From the NCBI GenBank assembly GCA_019359245.1, contig JAHHHR010000026.1, forward strand, positions 45,294-109,293: a stretch of 64,000 bases of DNA, given 5' to 3'. Positions 1-8,132 of this stretch are shown here, piece after piece. The notes beneath the pieces were generated by a model. The model saw only the letters and a list, made by a program, of their open reading frames with translations, was not told where the DNA came from and did not search any database. How positions within the stretch are numbered: position 1 is the first letter of the stretch; each line of letters opens with the position of its first letter. This DNA is from Nostoc desertorum CM1-VF14 (GTDB taxonomy: Bacteria; Cyanobacteriota; Cyanobacteriia; Cyanobacteriales; Nostocaceae). Position numbers and translations under genes: made by a program.

Positions 1-2
1 GA

Positions 3-887
3 AATCCGCCAGGCCGCATCGCTTCACTCTTCTTGCACGCTAACACCTTCGCCGCTTATCTAGCGATAGTTTTCATCCTGGCTTTAGGGTTGTGGCTCGA
101 ACAATGGCAATTGGGTATTGGGTATTGGAGATTGGGTATTAGTAAGAATTCAGTCCCCAGTCCCCACTCCCCAGTCCCCCTTCTCTTCCTAACCGTGGCG
201 GTGATAGCGAATTTCATTACCTTGATTTTCACCAATTCACGCAATGGGTGGGCGATCGCTATTTTTGCCTGTTTAGCTTATGCACTCTACCAAGGTTGGC
301 GCATTCTTGTGGGTGGAATCGCTGCGATCATCTCTAGTGTGCTTTTGGCCGCTTTTGCTCCCTCACCAGTCGCTCAATTTTTTCGTCAGTATATTCCTAC
401 CTTCTTTTGGGCAAGATTAAATGACGAGATGTATCCAAACAGACCAGTTGCTTTAATGCGAAAAACTCAGTGGGAGTTTGCCTGGTCTTTAGCTCAGGAA
501 CATCCTTGGACTGGCTGGGGTTTACGCAGTTTTAGTACACTCTACAAAGCCAAAATGCAGATTCGGTTGGGTCATCCCCATAACTTATTTTTGATGTTAT
601 CTGCTGAAACTGGTTTTCCCAGCGCTCTTTTATTTTGTGGTTTACTCGCTTGGATTTTAATTACAGGCGGACAATTACTAGGCAAGTCAAAATATATAAA
701 TGCAGAAGACAGGTTGATATTTTTCAGTTACCTTCTAGCTTTTGTTGGGTGGGTTCTATTGAATACAGTAGATGTAACCCTATTCGATTTTCGTTTGAAT
801 ACGTTTTCATGGTTAATTTTGGCTGCTATTTGTGGAGTCGTACATCGTTATAACCAAGTTCACAGGCTTGAATCTCATCCAAATTAA
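3..887 (+). CDS. O-antigen ligase/polymerase-like membrane protein, 5' partial
   Basis: The reading frame is open from base 3 with no stop before the window edge, so the gene starts upstream; the TTG at 33 is only an internal codon. The visible 284+ residues hold several hydrophobic segments. Features typical of the Wzy_C/O-antigen ligase family are visible: an SRNGW motif near residue 70 (numbered from the TTG), a TGWGLRSF stretch, and the HPHNLFL motif that carries the conserved periplasmic His of WaaL-like ligases. The inferred role is polymerising or transferring polysaccharide at the plasma membrane. Residues about 24-51 are low-complexity and are encoded by an inserted dispersed repeat. 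Family assignment is good; the substrate is unknown. Confidence 0.75.
   Translation, partial: NPPGRIASLFLHANTFAAYLAIVFILALGLWLEQWQLGIGYWRLGISKNSVPSPHSPVPLLFLTVAVIANFITLIFTNSRNGWAIAIFACLAYALYQGWRILVGGIAAIISSVLLAAFAPSPVAQFFRQYIPTFFWARLNDEMYPNRPVALMRKTQWEFAWSLAQEHPWTGWGLRSFSTLYKAKMQIRLGHPHNLFLMLSAETGFPSALLFCGLLAWILITGGQLLGKSKYINAEDRLIFFSYLLAFVGWVLLNTVDVTLFDFRLNTFSWLILAAICGVVHRYNQVHRLESHPN
103..183 (+). repeat. Dispersed intergenic-type repeat inserted in frame in a coding region
   Basis: This stretch has TTGGGTATTGGGTATTGG-type units followed by CCCCAGTCCCCACTCC-type units. The same composition and arrangement occurs between genes elsewhere in the window (2796-2855, 34983-35056, 52729-52835, 59217-59350). 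Here it lies inside the O-antigen-ligase frame and keeps it open, adding about 27 residues rich in G, I, W, S and P next to a membrane segment. Confidence 0.65.
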
Positions 888-966
888 TCAGGAAATGACA
901 AACAGCAACTTAAAATATCCATCAGTTTGTTTTCAGTGTATACACTGGGGGCATTTAGAGTTTTAA

Positions 967-980
967 GTGACTAAGATTAC
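967..980 (+). promoter_or_regulatory. Possible NtcA-type site (GTG-N8-TAC)
   Basis: GTG at 967-969 and TAC at 978-980 are separated by 8 bases, one mismatch from the NtcA consensus GTA-N8-TAC. If used as a class II activator site centred at -41.5, it would place a transcription start near 1015. A weak AT-rich -10 candidate (about 1003-1010) is at the right distance. The motif is short and can occur by chance. Confidence 0.3.
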
Positions 981-1014
981 TATATTCACGTCTGTGAGTG
1001 TGACTAATAGTTAA

Positions 1015-1103
1015 TTAGTTACTGTTGCTGATTGTTGGGAAGGTGTAGGAACAACCCTTTGAGGTTTTCCTGCATGACGGGCATCTCTTGTAGATGCCCT
1101 TTT
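1015..1103 (+). ncRNA. Candidate small RNA ending in a strong terminator
   Basis: There is no open frame between 888 and 1204, yet a textbook intrinsic terminator sits at 1079-1103, about 190 bases after the stop of the preceding gene. Upstream of it lies a possible NtcA site (967-980) at a plausible distance from a start near 1015, giving a transcript of roughly 90 nt. The arrangement resembles NtcA-dependent cyanobacterial sRNAs such as NsiR4. I cannot confirm family membership from memory, and the terminator might simply end a long 3' UTR. Confidence 0.4.
1079..1103 (+). terminator. Rho-independent terminator
   Basis: Perfect 8-bp stem GGGCATCT (1079-1086) / AGATGCCC (1092-1099) with a 5-nt loop, followed directly by TTTT (1100-1103). 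Confidence 0.8.
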
Positions 1104-1204
1104 GTATATTTATTATTTTTCTTCAGTTAAAGTACAATTTCAAAAAATATTCAATTTGACTGAATATCTGAAAAATTTTTCTTTTTCATAAAGGAACATA
1201 AAAC

Positions 1205-1723
1205 ATGATTGCTGAAATTAAGCTAGGTCTTTGTAACCCGCCAGAGCCTATATATTTGTATGTAAAAAAAGGAGAATTAAGCGGAGAATCTTACCTTTGG
1301 TATAACTATGATATCAATAATAAAATAACTATTCCTGTGCAAAAAACAGGGTTGGCTGGCTATATATCCGAACTTAAATTAACGACGAAAGAATTTAGAG
1401 AAAAAGACAACATTAAGTTAGACATCGTTGTTAGAGCCGATGAAATTTATATTGTTAGGACTGGAATAGAAACGAACTTTGCTAAAAGTTTCCTTTTAGC
1501 TGTATCTCTAGTCCAGGACTTTTCCAAGCCCCTGATTATTGCTGCAACTGCTGGAGAAGAGAATGTGGTTTTTTGTAACCTCTATGACGCAGCGACTAAA
1601 AACCGGATTGACTCCAAATGGAATAAGGATGCTGATTGGTTGGCAATGATTGATAGTGTTCAAACTAAGTTGCAGACATCTAAAAATTCTCATATCGTCT
1701 CTGGTGAAGCAATACATTTCTGA
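1205..1723 (+). CDS. Hypothetical protein, 172 aa
   Basis: ATG start with a good ribosome binding site (AAGGAA about 1191-1196, 8 nt upstream). The protein has no signal peptide or membrane segment and is probably cytoplasmic. It alternates short beta-like stretches (residues 15-110) with a hydrophobic core near residues 88-110 (NFAKSFLLAVSL) and ends in a polar tail. I do not recognise the family. It stands alone between the candidate sRNA upstream and repeat-rich DNA downstream. Confidence 0.6.
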   Translation: MIAEIKLGLCNPPEPIYLYVKKGELSGESYLWYNYDINNKITIPVQKTGLAGYISELKLTTKEFREKDNIKLDIVVRADEIYIVRTGIETNFAKSFLLAVSLVQDFSKPLIIAATAGEENVVFCNLYDAATKNRIDSKWNKDADWLAMIDSVQTKLQTSKNSHIVSGEAIHF

Positions 1724-1756
1724 AAAATCCTATAGGAATCCGCTTTAATTTCTGTT

Positions 1757-1995
1757 CGCGCAGCATGCTCTTTGCGTGGTGCGCGTTCGCGTCTCGCAGA
1801 GAAGCGCAGCACAAGCGCGATAGGGGAATTCCAAATCAAAAAATGTTCCAAAACTGACGCAAAAACTCTCTATTCCTCCTCTCTCTGTATTCTCTGTGTC
1901 TCTGTGGTAGCCTCCGGCAAGCCGCTTTGCGTCTACGTTTATTTGAATAATTTATCTAGGCAGGGAGTGGGGAGTAGGGAATAGGAAATCAGCCT
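1757..1995. repeat. Composite dispersed-repeat region
   Basis: The gap 1724-2172 has no credible gene. It begins with a GC-rich palindromic repeat (about 1757-1815, GCGTTCGCGTCTCGCAGAG type, related to copies near 2710-2790, 27637-27690 and 42957-43145), continues with a CTCTGTGTCTCTG-type stretch (1868-1915; a related copy lies near 37656-37702), and ends with a GGGAGTGGGGAG unit (1966-1992). At 1996-2034 lies an inverted partial copy of the sequence at 7200-7240. A short frame at 1772-1984 is composed of this repeat and is not a gene. Confidence 0.6.
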
Positions 1996-2172
1996 TTTCG
2001 AGTTGTGCGGAGTTTTTTCAAAAATCAAATATGACTTTTAATAGTATTTACGCATTTACAAAAAAGACTAATTTAGCGCTGACATTGATGACTGCAATAA
2101 TCAGTATGGTGTAAGCTCTCGGTAAAATGGGTGTGTCGGTAACGAAAAAAAGACGCATCCATAACCAACCTT

Positions 2173-2694
2173 ATGCTCACAACAGCTAACTTTCTTCAGT
2201 ACACCCAATGGTCAGGCATCGCTACCTTGGTATTTGCTGCCTTAACAGTTTTGGCTTTTATTCTCAAATGGGGCATCCGCTTTCGGATGGTGGGTACGAC
2301 TGGCTTTATGCTGGTGCTGACGGCTGGTTTATTTGCACTTTCGATAGTTCCCTTGAGTCGGACTGTGATTCCAGGGGCAGCCCGGTACACTTTAGTTTAT
2401 GACAATGGGTCAACACAAGCTGTGATTGCCACATCACCCCAAATTACACCCACACAATTAGAAGCAACTTTACGTCAAGCAGTTAGTAATTTGTTTTCTT
2501 CTGGTCGCTCAGGTACACGGGAAGACGACAACTTGACAGTTCGCGCTCGTACCATTATTCATCCGGAGCCAGGGACTTCTGTACCAGTTTACTTGGGTGA
2601 AGCCAAGCGATCGCTCGTTTCTCGCAAAACTTCTGTGATCGCAGTCGAAATTTACACAGACAAATTTGCCCAATTGCCAAAACCTAACGCTTAA
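2173..2694 (+). CDS. ycf51: Ycf51 family protein
   Basis: 173 aa, the usual length of the Ycf51 family found in cyanobacteria and some plastids (function unknown). The N-terminal 70 residues contain two hydrophobic helices (about 14-31 and 42-62). A soluble alpha/beta part follows, starting at RYTLVYDNGSTQAVIATSP and including an LGEAKRSLVSRKTSVIAVEI stretch. It is likely membrane-anchored, probably thylakoid or plasma membrane. It is transcribed alone, with long gaps on both sides. Confidence 0.85.
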   Translation: MLTTANFLQYTQWSGIATLVFAALTVLAFILKWGIRFRMVGTTGFMLVLTAGLFALSIVPLSRTVIPGAARYTLVYDNGSTQAVIATSPQITPTQLEATLRQAVSNLFSSGRSGTREDDNLTVRARTIIHPEPGTSVPVYLGEAKRSLVSRKTSVIAVEIYTDKFAQLPKPNA

Positions 2695-2699
2695 GCGAA

Positions 2700-2860
2700 T
2701 GGAGAACTTGTACTGAGCGTACTCCTACGGTGAAGCAAGCTACGCATAGCGTCTGTCTGCGCCACGCTGTTCGCGTTCGTAGAGAAGCCCAAGTATGGGG
2801 AATGGGGGATGGGGAAGAGTTTTTCAATGCCCCATGCCCAATCCCAATCTTTGTCATCAG
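2700..2860. repeat. Dispersed repeats in the 2695-3317 gap
   Basis: A palindromic GC-rich repeat covers about 2708-2792 (GAAGCAAGCTACGCATAGCG type; a close relative lies at 27637-27690). A second element at 2796-2855 has the form GGGGAATGGGGGATGGGG ... CAATGCCCCATGCCC. From 2861 to 3317 the DNA is AT-rich; I see no gene in it, and it presumably carries the promoter of the following pair. Confidence 0.6.
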
Positions 2861-3317
2861 GATGACATAGTTTATTTTGTATTTACCGATACATTAATAG
2901 TTATTTTTAGATTAAGATATTCACACTTTTAATAGTTACCTGTGGGAAAAAGTTAATTAGCGTGCGAGTAATGGGTACTAACTGAAGAAGCAGGGGAGCA
3001 GGTGGTCACTGAGCATCTTGCCCTCTCAATGACTTTTCTTGAGAATCTGAGAGTGGTAATGTTAACTAGTTATACGGTTATTCAAAACTTTGATAGTTCG
3101 GAATTTCAGACTAATGGATATCACGGATTCAAGCATTGTCGTCAAACTGCTTAACCAGTCGGCGATGAGCTTTGTATTTTTAATTAGATCAGTTAAAACC
3201 TAGTTGAGTCAGATGTAAGCTTGTAGCCATCCTGAAAAAAGTGTGGCAACAAGTATTTCTGCCTGTAAGTCTATTAGATTAAGAAATATCAAGGTTTTGG
3301 CAAACTAGATTATATAT

Positions 3318-4508
3318 ATGTCTAATCAACTTTCTACTCAACCTTCTTTGTCTACTCAAACCTCTAGTTCGTTATTTACGCTCACAGTTGCCCCAGCAAA
3401 AGTAATCCGTGGTTCTGGGGTGTTGCAAGCAGCCGCAGCAGAGATCGCCTGTTTGGGAAGTCGTCCCTTAATTGTGGCAGGTGAGTCTACTCTCGCCATC
3501 AGCCGAAGCAATTTGCAACCAGTTTTAGAAATGCAACAGTTACATACTGCCCAAGCTTGCTATGGTGCAGATTGCTGCCAAGTTAGCCTAAAATCTTTAC
3601 AGAAGAAGGCAAAAGAACATAAAGCTGATGTAATTATCGGTGTTGGTGGCGGTAAAGCCTTAGATACAGCGAAATTAGTAGCGCATCAGTTACAGGTGCC
3701 AGTGGTGACAATTCCGACATCAGGAGCTACCTGTGCAGCTTGGAGTGCCCTATCGAATGTTTATTCGGAAGAGGGGGCGTTTCTCTACGATGTAGGGCTG
3801 TCTCGTTGTCCCGATTTATTGATACTTGATTATGACTTGATTAAAACTGCACCACAACGGACTTTAGTAGCTGGTATTGGTGATGCGATCGCTAAGTGGT
3901 ATGAAGCCTCAGTTAGCAGTGGGCATTTGCAAGACACTTTAATTATTGCTGCGGTGCAACAAGCACGAGTTTTGCGAGATATCCTCTTGCAAAAGTCAGC
4001 CGCCGCCCTGAAAGAACCAGGTAGTGAGGTTTGGCGAGAAGTCGTAGACGCAACTGTTTTACTCGCTGGAGTCGTTGGAGGGCTTGGAGGGGCGCAGTGC
4101 CGCACAGTTGCAGCCCATGCCGTGCATAATGGTTTAACTCATATTTCAGGACATGGCAGTATTCATGGCGAAAAAGTTGCTTTCGGAATTTTGGTACAAC
4201 TGCGTTTAGAAGAAATGCTACAAGGCAATCAACTAGCAGCATCGGCACGGCAACAGTTGTTAAAGTTCTACACAGAAATTGGACTACCCCAAAAATTAAG
4301 TGATTTGGGATTGGGCAATATAACATTAGGCGAGTTGCAAACAGCTGCCGAAGTTGCCCTAGTTCCCAATTCTGACATCCATCGACTTCCGTTTAAAGTC
4401 GCGCCAGAACAGTTGATGGCAGCAATGGTTTCCACCACTGCACCTATAGAGAGTAAAGATATGAATCGAGTTTCGCCCAAGGGAATCAGTGACGAGGTTG
4501 AAGCATGA
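3318..4508 (+). CDS. Iron-containing alcohol dehydrogenase, glycerol-dehydrogenase-like
   Basis: 396 aa, within the usual range for the GldA/iron-ADH fold. Visible features are the NAD-binding glycine motif GVGGGKALD (109-117), the TIPTSG loop (131-136), and probable metal ligands D189 (GIGDA), H270 (AAHAVHNG, or H267) and H283 (HGEKV). It probably oxidises or reduces a small polyol, alcohol or aldehyde with NAD(H); the substrate cannot be read from the sequence. The C-terminal end overlaps the next gene by 4 bp (ATGA), so it is co-translated with an aminotransferase. That suggests an alcohol/ketone-to-amine step in one small pathway. Confidence 0.85.
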   Translation: MSNQLSTQPSLSTQTSSSLFTLTVAPAKVIRGSGVLQAAAAEIACLGSRPLIVAGESTLAISRSNLQPVLEMQQLHTAQACYGADCCQVSLKSLQKKAKEHKADVIIGVGGGKALDTAKLVAHQLQVPVVTIPTSGATCAAWSALSNVYSEEGAFLYDVGLSRCPDLLILDYDLIKTAPQRTLVAGIGDAIAKWYEASVSSGHLQDTLIIAAVQQARVLRDILLQKSAAALKEPGSEVWREVVDATVLLAGVVGGLGGAQCRTVAAHAVHNGLTHISGHGSIHGEKVAFGILVQLRLEEMLQGNQLAASARQQLLKFYTEIGLPQKLSDLGLGNITLGELQTAAEVALVPNSDIHRLPFKVAPEQLMAAMVSTTAPIESKDMNRVSPKGISDEVEA

Positions 4509-5716
4509 GTTTAAATTGGATTGTCCCAGCAGAACGTATACAAAAACTGCCGCCCTATGTATTTGCCCGTTTAGATGAACTGAAAGCTAAAGCACGGGAA
4601 CAAGGGTTAGATTTAATTGATTTGGGTATGGGAAACCCCGATGGTGCAACGCCAGCGCCAGTTGTAGAAGCAGCGATCGCCGCTTTAAAAGATCCCGCCA
4701 ATCACGGTTATCCTCCCTTTGAAGGCACTGCTAGTTTTCGCCGTGCCATCACCAATTGGTATCATCGCCGTTATGGTGTGGTTCTCGATCCTGATAGTGA
4801 AGCTTTACCATTGCTGGGTTCTAAAGAAGGATTAACCCATTTAGCGATCGCCTACGTTAATCCTGGTGATTTAGTTCTGGTTCCTTCCCCAGCTTATCCT
4901 GCCCATTTTCGCGGCCCGGCGATCGCAGGTGGGAAAATTCACAGCTTGATTCTCAAACCAGAGAATGACTGGTTAATTGATTTAGCTGCCATTCCTGATG
5001 AGGTTGCAAGACAAGCGAAAATTCTCTATTTTAACTATCCTAGTAATCCCACCGCCGCCACCGCACCCCGCGAATTTTTTGAAGAAATCGTCGCCTTCGC
5101 CCGCAAATATGAAATTTTGCTGGTGCATGATTTGTGTTACGCCGAGTTAGCTTTTGATGGTTATCAACCCACTAGCTTGCTAGAAATTCCCGGCGCGAAA
5201 GATATTGGTGTAGAATTTCATACCTTATCTAAAACCTACAATATGGCTGGTTGGCGCGTTGGGTTTGTGGTAGGGAACCGCCATGTAATTCAAGGTTTAC
5301 GTACACTGAAAACTAACTTGGATTACGGTATTTTTTCCGCTTTGCAAAAAGCAGCCGAAACCGCTTTGCAACTGCCAGACGTGTATTTGCATGAGGTACA
5401 ACAACGCTACCGTACCCGCCGTGATTTCCTGATTAACGGGTTAGGAGAGTTGGGTTGGGATATCCCCAAAACCAAGGCGACAATGTATCTTTGGGTGAAG
5501 TGTCCCGTTGGTATGGGTTCCACGGATTTTGCCTTGAATGTGTTGCAGCAAACTGGCGTTGTTGTTACCCCAGGTAATGCCTTTGGAGTTGCAGGTGAGG
5601 GCTATGTAAGGATAAGTTTGATTGCCGACTGCGATCGCTTGGGTGAAGCTTTACATCGCTTTAAGCAGGCTGGCATCCGCTATCAACCTGAAGCTGTAGT
5701 CTCTGCTTCACAATAG
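4505..5716 (+). CDS. Class I/II PLP-dependent aminotransferase (DapL/AlaC-like)
   Basis: 403 aa with fold-type I aminotransferase hallmarks: LGMGNPDG near residue 40, NYPSNPT (177-183), and the PLP lysine K243 in HTLSKTYNMAGWR. The sequence resembles the alanine/aspartate/LL-diaminopimelate aminotransferase branch. Cyanobacterial genomes usually carry several such paralogues, so the exact donor is open. Translation is coupled to the dehydrogenase upstream by a 4-bp overlap. arsR follows 30 bp downstream, so read-through is possible. Confidence 0.85.
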   Translation: MSLNWIVPAERIQKLPPYVFARLDELKAKAREQGLDLIDLGMGNPDGATPAPVVEAAIAALKDPANHGYPPFEGTASFRRAITNWYHRRYGVVLDPDSEALPLLGSKEGLTHLAIAYVNPGDLVLVPSPAYPAHFRGPAIAGGKIHSLILKPENDWLIDLAAIPDEVARQAKILYFNYPSNPTAATAPREFFEEIVAFARKYEILLVHDLCYAELAFDGYQPTSLLEIPGAKDIGVEFHTLSKTYNMAGWRVGFVVGNRHVIQGLRTLKTNLDYGIFSALQKAAETALQLPDVYLHEVQQRYRTRRDFLINGLGELGWDIPKTKATMYLWVKCPVGMGSTDFALNVLQQTGVVVTPGNAFGVAGEGYVRISLIADCDRLGEALHRFKQAGIRYQPEAVVSASQ

Positions 5717-5746
5717 AGATAGTATAACCCTATCAAAATCTGATTC

Positions 5747-6070
5747 ATGCAAACCCCCTCTGCCACCATTCCTCATTTAATTGCTGCTGGCTTTCATGCT
5801 CTTTCTGATCCACTCAGGATTAGTGTCTTGGAAGTGTTACGACAGCGAGAATTATGTGTATGTGATTTGTGCGACGCTTTGGGGGTAAATCAGTCGAAAC
5901 TATCTTTTCACCTGAAAACCCTCAAGGAAGCTGGCTTAGTTAACTCCCGTCAGGAAGGGCGCTGGATTTATTACAGTTTGAGTTTGCCCCAATTTAGTGT
6001 TTTAGAGGAATATCTGGCAGGTTTTAGCCGTAATTGCATAATTTCATCTGCGCGTTCCTGCTGCGATTAA
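5747..6070 (+). CDS. arsR: ArsR/SmtB-family arsenic-responsive repressor
   Basis: 107 aa winged-helix repressor. The ELCVCDLC segment in the recognition region supplies the CxxC-type cysteines used by ArsR proteins to sense As(III)/Sb(III), and a further Cys pair ends the protein (RSCCD). The helix-turn-helix reads VNQSKLSFHLKTLKEAGLV. It lies beside a pstS remnant and arsI, and two palindromes 110-180 bp downstream look like its operators. It could be autoregulated, but the gap to the aminotransferase shows no exact operator. Confidence 0.85.
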   Translation: MQTPSATIPHLIAAGFHALSDPLRISVLEVLRQRELCVCDLCDALGVNQSKLSFHLKTLKEAGLVNSRQEGRWIYYSLSLPQFSVLEEYLAGFSRNCIISSARSCCD

Positions 6071-6118
6071 GAATAAGTTTATCCTTGAGTAATTAGTCAT
6101 GATTTGGCGGAATCCAGT

Positions 6119-6146
6119 AGAGGCGCACATACATCTGTGCGCCTCT
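6119..6146. repeat. Perfect inverted repeat (hairpin)
   Basis: 11-bp stem AGAGGCGCACA (6119-6129) / TGTGCGCCTCT (6136-6146) with a 6-nt loop. It follows the arsR stop by about 50 bp and may stop transcription, but there is no U-run behind it. It could equally be one of the small GC-rich palindromes scattered in this genome. Confidence 0.55.
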
Positions 6147-6180
6147 AAAAACTAGAGTCTTCAAAGTAAAATCGCTATCC

Positions 6181-6249
6181 ATCAATTTTTTTTGATTAAT
6201 TTTTATATATAGTGCTATGCTTTAGGTTGACACATCAAGTTTTTTTGAA
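6181..6249 (+). promoter_or_regulatory. Two ArsR-like operators in front of the pstS remnant
   Basis: ATCAA-N6-TTGAT lies at 6181-6196 and ATCAA-N6-TTGAA at 6234-6249. The two 16-bp palindromes are 53 bp apart, close to five helical turns, with AT-rich TATATA sequences around them that could serve as -10 elements. The form matches the A/T-rich imperfect palindromes bound by ArsR/SmtB repressors, and arsR is the gene immediately upstream. That they are the ArsR operators is inference. Confidence 0.55.
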
Positions 6250-6293
6250 ATGATATATATATACATTCAAAATTACCTATCAGGGTGAGGTCA

Positions 6294-6665
6294 ATGAACG
6301 CAATAGCAAAAAAATTGGCTCTCGCATTTGGAATATTGGCTTTTGTCAGCAGTTGCACAGCCACATCCAATTCATCTACTCAAACTCAGCAGTCGCCAAA
6401 CGTGACACAAGTCAGTGATTCGGCAAAGGTGAGGGCGATTAAGATGGATGCTTCCAGCACAGTGTATCCGATAACGCAGGCGATCGCTAAAGAGTTTCAA
6501 TCCGATCCCAAAAATAACGCCCAAGTTCAAGTTAACTTTTCTGGTACCAGTGGAGGATTTGAAAAATTCTGTGCTGGAGAAACAGATATTAGCAATGCCT
6601 CTCGACCCATTTTAAAGAAGAGGTGGAAGCTTGTAACAAAAATGGCGCTGAAGGCTACCACCTGA
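6294..6665 (+). pseudogene. Truncated and frameshifted phosphate-binding protein (pstS-like)
   Basis: The frame starts with a lipoprotein signal (LAFGILAFVSSC) and continues with the PstS N-domain: DASSTVYPITQAIAKEF, a SGTSGGFEKFC phosphate loop and TDISNASRPIL. At about 6615-6621 a one-base deletion shifts the frame; in the other frame the family sequence continues as EVEACNKNG (6620-6646). After that it no longer resembles PstS, so roughly two thirds of the gene is missing. PstS-like proteins commonly sit in arsenic islands to discriminate phosphate from arsenate. Here only the stump and its operators remain, directly in front of arsI. Confidence 0.75.
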
Positions 6666-6725
6666 ATAATGTTCATTTTTATGATGGAAAGGTGGGAACA
6701 GTCTTTGAAAGTAAGGAGCAAAATT

Positions 6726-7181
6726 ATGGCAGTTCTGAAAACTCATGTGGCTTTAAATGTTACTGACATTGAAAAGTCTGTAGCATTTTATCGGGCAATG
6801 TTTGGTCTGGAACCTGTGAAGTATAAAGATGACTATGCCAAGTTTGATATTTCTAGCCCAGCGTTAAATTTGACATTGAATCTGGCTCCTAGCATCCAGG
6901 CTGGTGGTGCATTGTCTCATTTGGGTGTACAAGTTGAAAGTACAGAAGAGGTGGAATCTGCTATCAGGAGGTTTACTGAGGCAGGGTTAGCATTGTTTAC
7001 CGAAGATAATACTGATTGTTGCTATGCTTTGCAAGACAAAGTTTGGGTAACAGATCCAGATGGGAATCGTTGGGAAGTTTTTGTGGTCAAGGTGGGAGAT
7101 ACAGCTCCAGAAAAGAATTTAGTGGCTACAGTTAATTCGGCTGAGGTAGTTAAAGCTGTTAATAAGCCATGTTGTGCTTAG
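6726..7181 (+). CDS. arsI: ArsI-type C-As lyase (VOC/glyoxalase fold)
   Basis: I start the gene at the ATG 6726 (MAVLKTHVALNV), which has an AAGGAG site about 8-10 nt upstream; the longer frame from 6669 adds residues unlike the family. The 151-aa protein has vicinal-oxygen-chelate fold ligands H7, H65 (LSHLG) and E117 (NRWEVF), and the vicinal cysteine pair C98-C99 (NTDCCYA) that binds the organoarsenical in ArsI. It would demethylate trivalent methylarsenite with Fe(II) and oxygen in the cytoplasm. A second Cys pair ends the protein (KPCCA). The CadI family is a less likely alternative. Confidence 0.85.
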   Translation: MAVLKTHVALNVTDIEKSVAFYRAMFGLEPVKYKDDYAKFDISSPALNLTLNLAPSIQAGGALSHLGVQVESTEEVESAIRRFTEAGLALFTEDNTDCCYALQDKVWVTDPDGNRWEVFVVKVGDTAPEKNLVATVNSAEVVKAVNKPCCA

Positions 7182-7340
7182 AGTAAACCGATAGGACTCA
7201 AACTTGATTTTTGAAAAAATTCAGTATAACTCGAAGAGGCTTATTGACTGTTACCTGTTGTCTTTCTACGCAAATAATTATGGCTACGCCACGCTACGCG
7301 AACAGAAATTAAATCGGATTGCTACAACTGCAAAGTATTG

Positions 7341-7371
7341 CCAGAGGTAAAAGCCGCCTCTGGTCGTTTTT
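7341..7371 (+). terminator. Intrinsic terminator downstream of arsI
   Basis: Stem CCAGAGG (7341-7347) / CCTCTGG (7357-7363) followed by TCGTTTTT (to 7371). A short GC-rich repeat (about 7281-7304, GCTACGCCACGCTACGCG) precedes it. It probably ends transcripts from arsI. Confidence 0.65.
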
Positions 7372-7562
7372 GCTTGGTGATGAAGCTAATTACAAGCAGT
7401 GGCTGGATTGATGTAAAGTTTAAGCTTTGCCCAACTTTGTCAAAAGTCAAGTGTGTATCTAAAAACTTAAGGGGACAAGTTGTTTGATTCTCCCCTAATT
7501 CTCCCCTTTTGATTTTTAAACTTCTAAAACTGATTACACTTGACCTAATAAAGGATAACTCT

Positions 7563-7955
7563 ATGAGGTTTGTTACCTTAATAGATTCTGTACTGATTGT
7601 TGCTTGTATTACTCTGATGCCCGGTGTTACTGATGCTCAAACAGATACTACCATCAGCAGTAAACGAATAGCAGTGAATTCTAACAATTTACCCACTAAT
7701 TCTACTAGTATTAGTTATCTAGAACCTTTGGATCTTGTTTCTTATGCTTACCAAGGAGGTCTTTTACAAGAGGGCATTCTGAGCGGAGGAACACTAGTAC
7801 TAAAAACTCTAAATAAAAATATTATTGCAAAAGATTTGGTAAGAGCTGCTGTAAATGCAGATAAATTACCAGCACAAGTTTTGAACGACCAAAATTATCT
7901 AAATGCTGTAGCGTTACAACTTGAAGTATTACCTGATGAGGCTGCCCTTGATTGA
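7563..7955 (+). CDS. Secreted hypothetical protein, 130 aa
   Basis: I choose the ATG at 7563 because a clear signal peptide begins there (MRFVTLIDSVLIVACITLMPGVTDAQ, cut after about residue 26), with AGGATA upstream; the longer frame from 7509 adds a lysine/leucine-rich lead. The mature part is Ser/Thr/Asn-rich at first, then has YLEPLDLVSYAYQGGLL and an alanine/leucine helix region. I do not recognise the family. It is probably periplasmic or extracellular and monocistronic, lying inside the decayed arsenic island. Confidence 0.6.
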   Translation: MRFVTLIDSVLIVACITLMPGVTDAQTDTTISSKRIAVNSNNLPTNSTSISYLEPLDLVSYAYQGGLLQEGILSGGTLVLKTLNKNIIAKDLVRAAVNADKLPAQVLNDQNYLNAVALQLEVLPDEAALD

Positions 7956-8132
7956 AATCACAAGCAGATGAAATTCTGGTATGAAGTTAGCATTACTTTC
8001 TTAGGGCTTTCGGGCTATACCAAGGCTAAATTTATGTCAATAAGCAGCTATGAATGCGGCTAATTTGGAGCTTATTTAGAATAGAACTTTTTGTTGATAT
8101 GATGCGTCTGCCTTGCGCCTCTGGTGACTTAG

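Noticed and set aside
1772..1984. 70-codon open frame between the unknown gene and ycf51
   Set aside because: It is made of GC-rich and CTCTGTGTCTCTG dispersed repeats; no ribosome binding site and no protein likeness.
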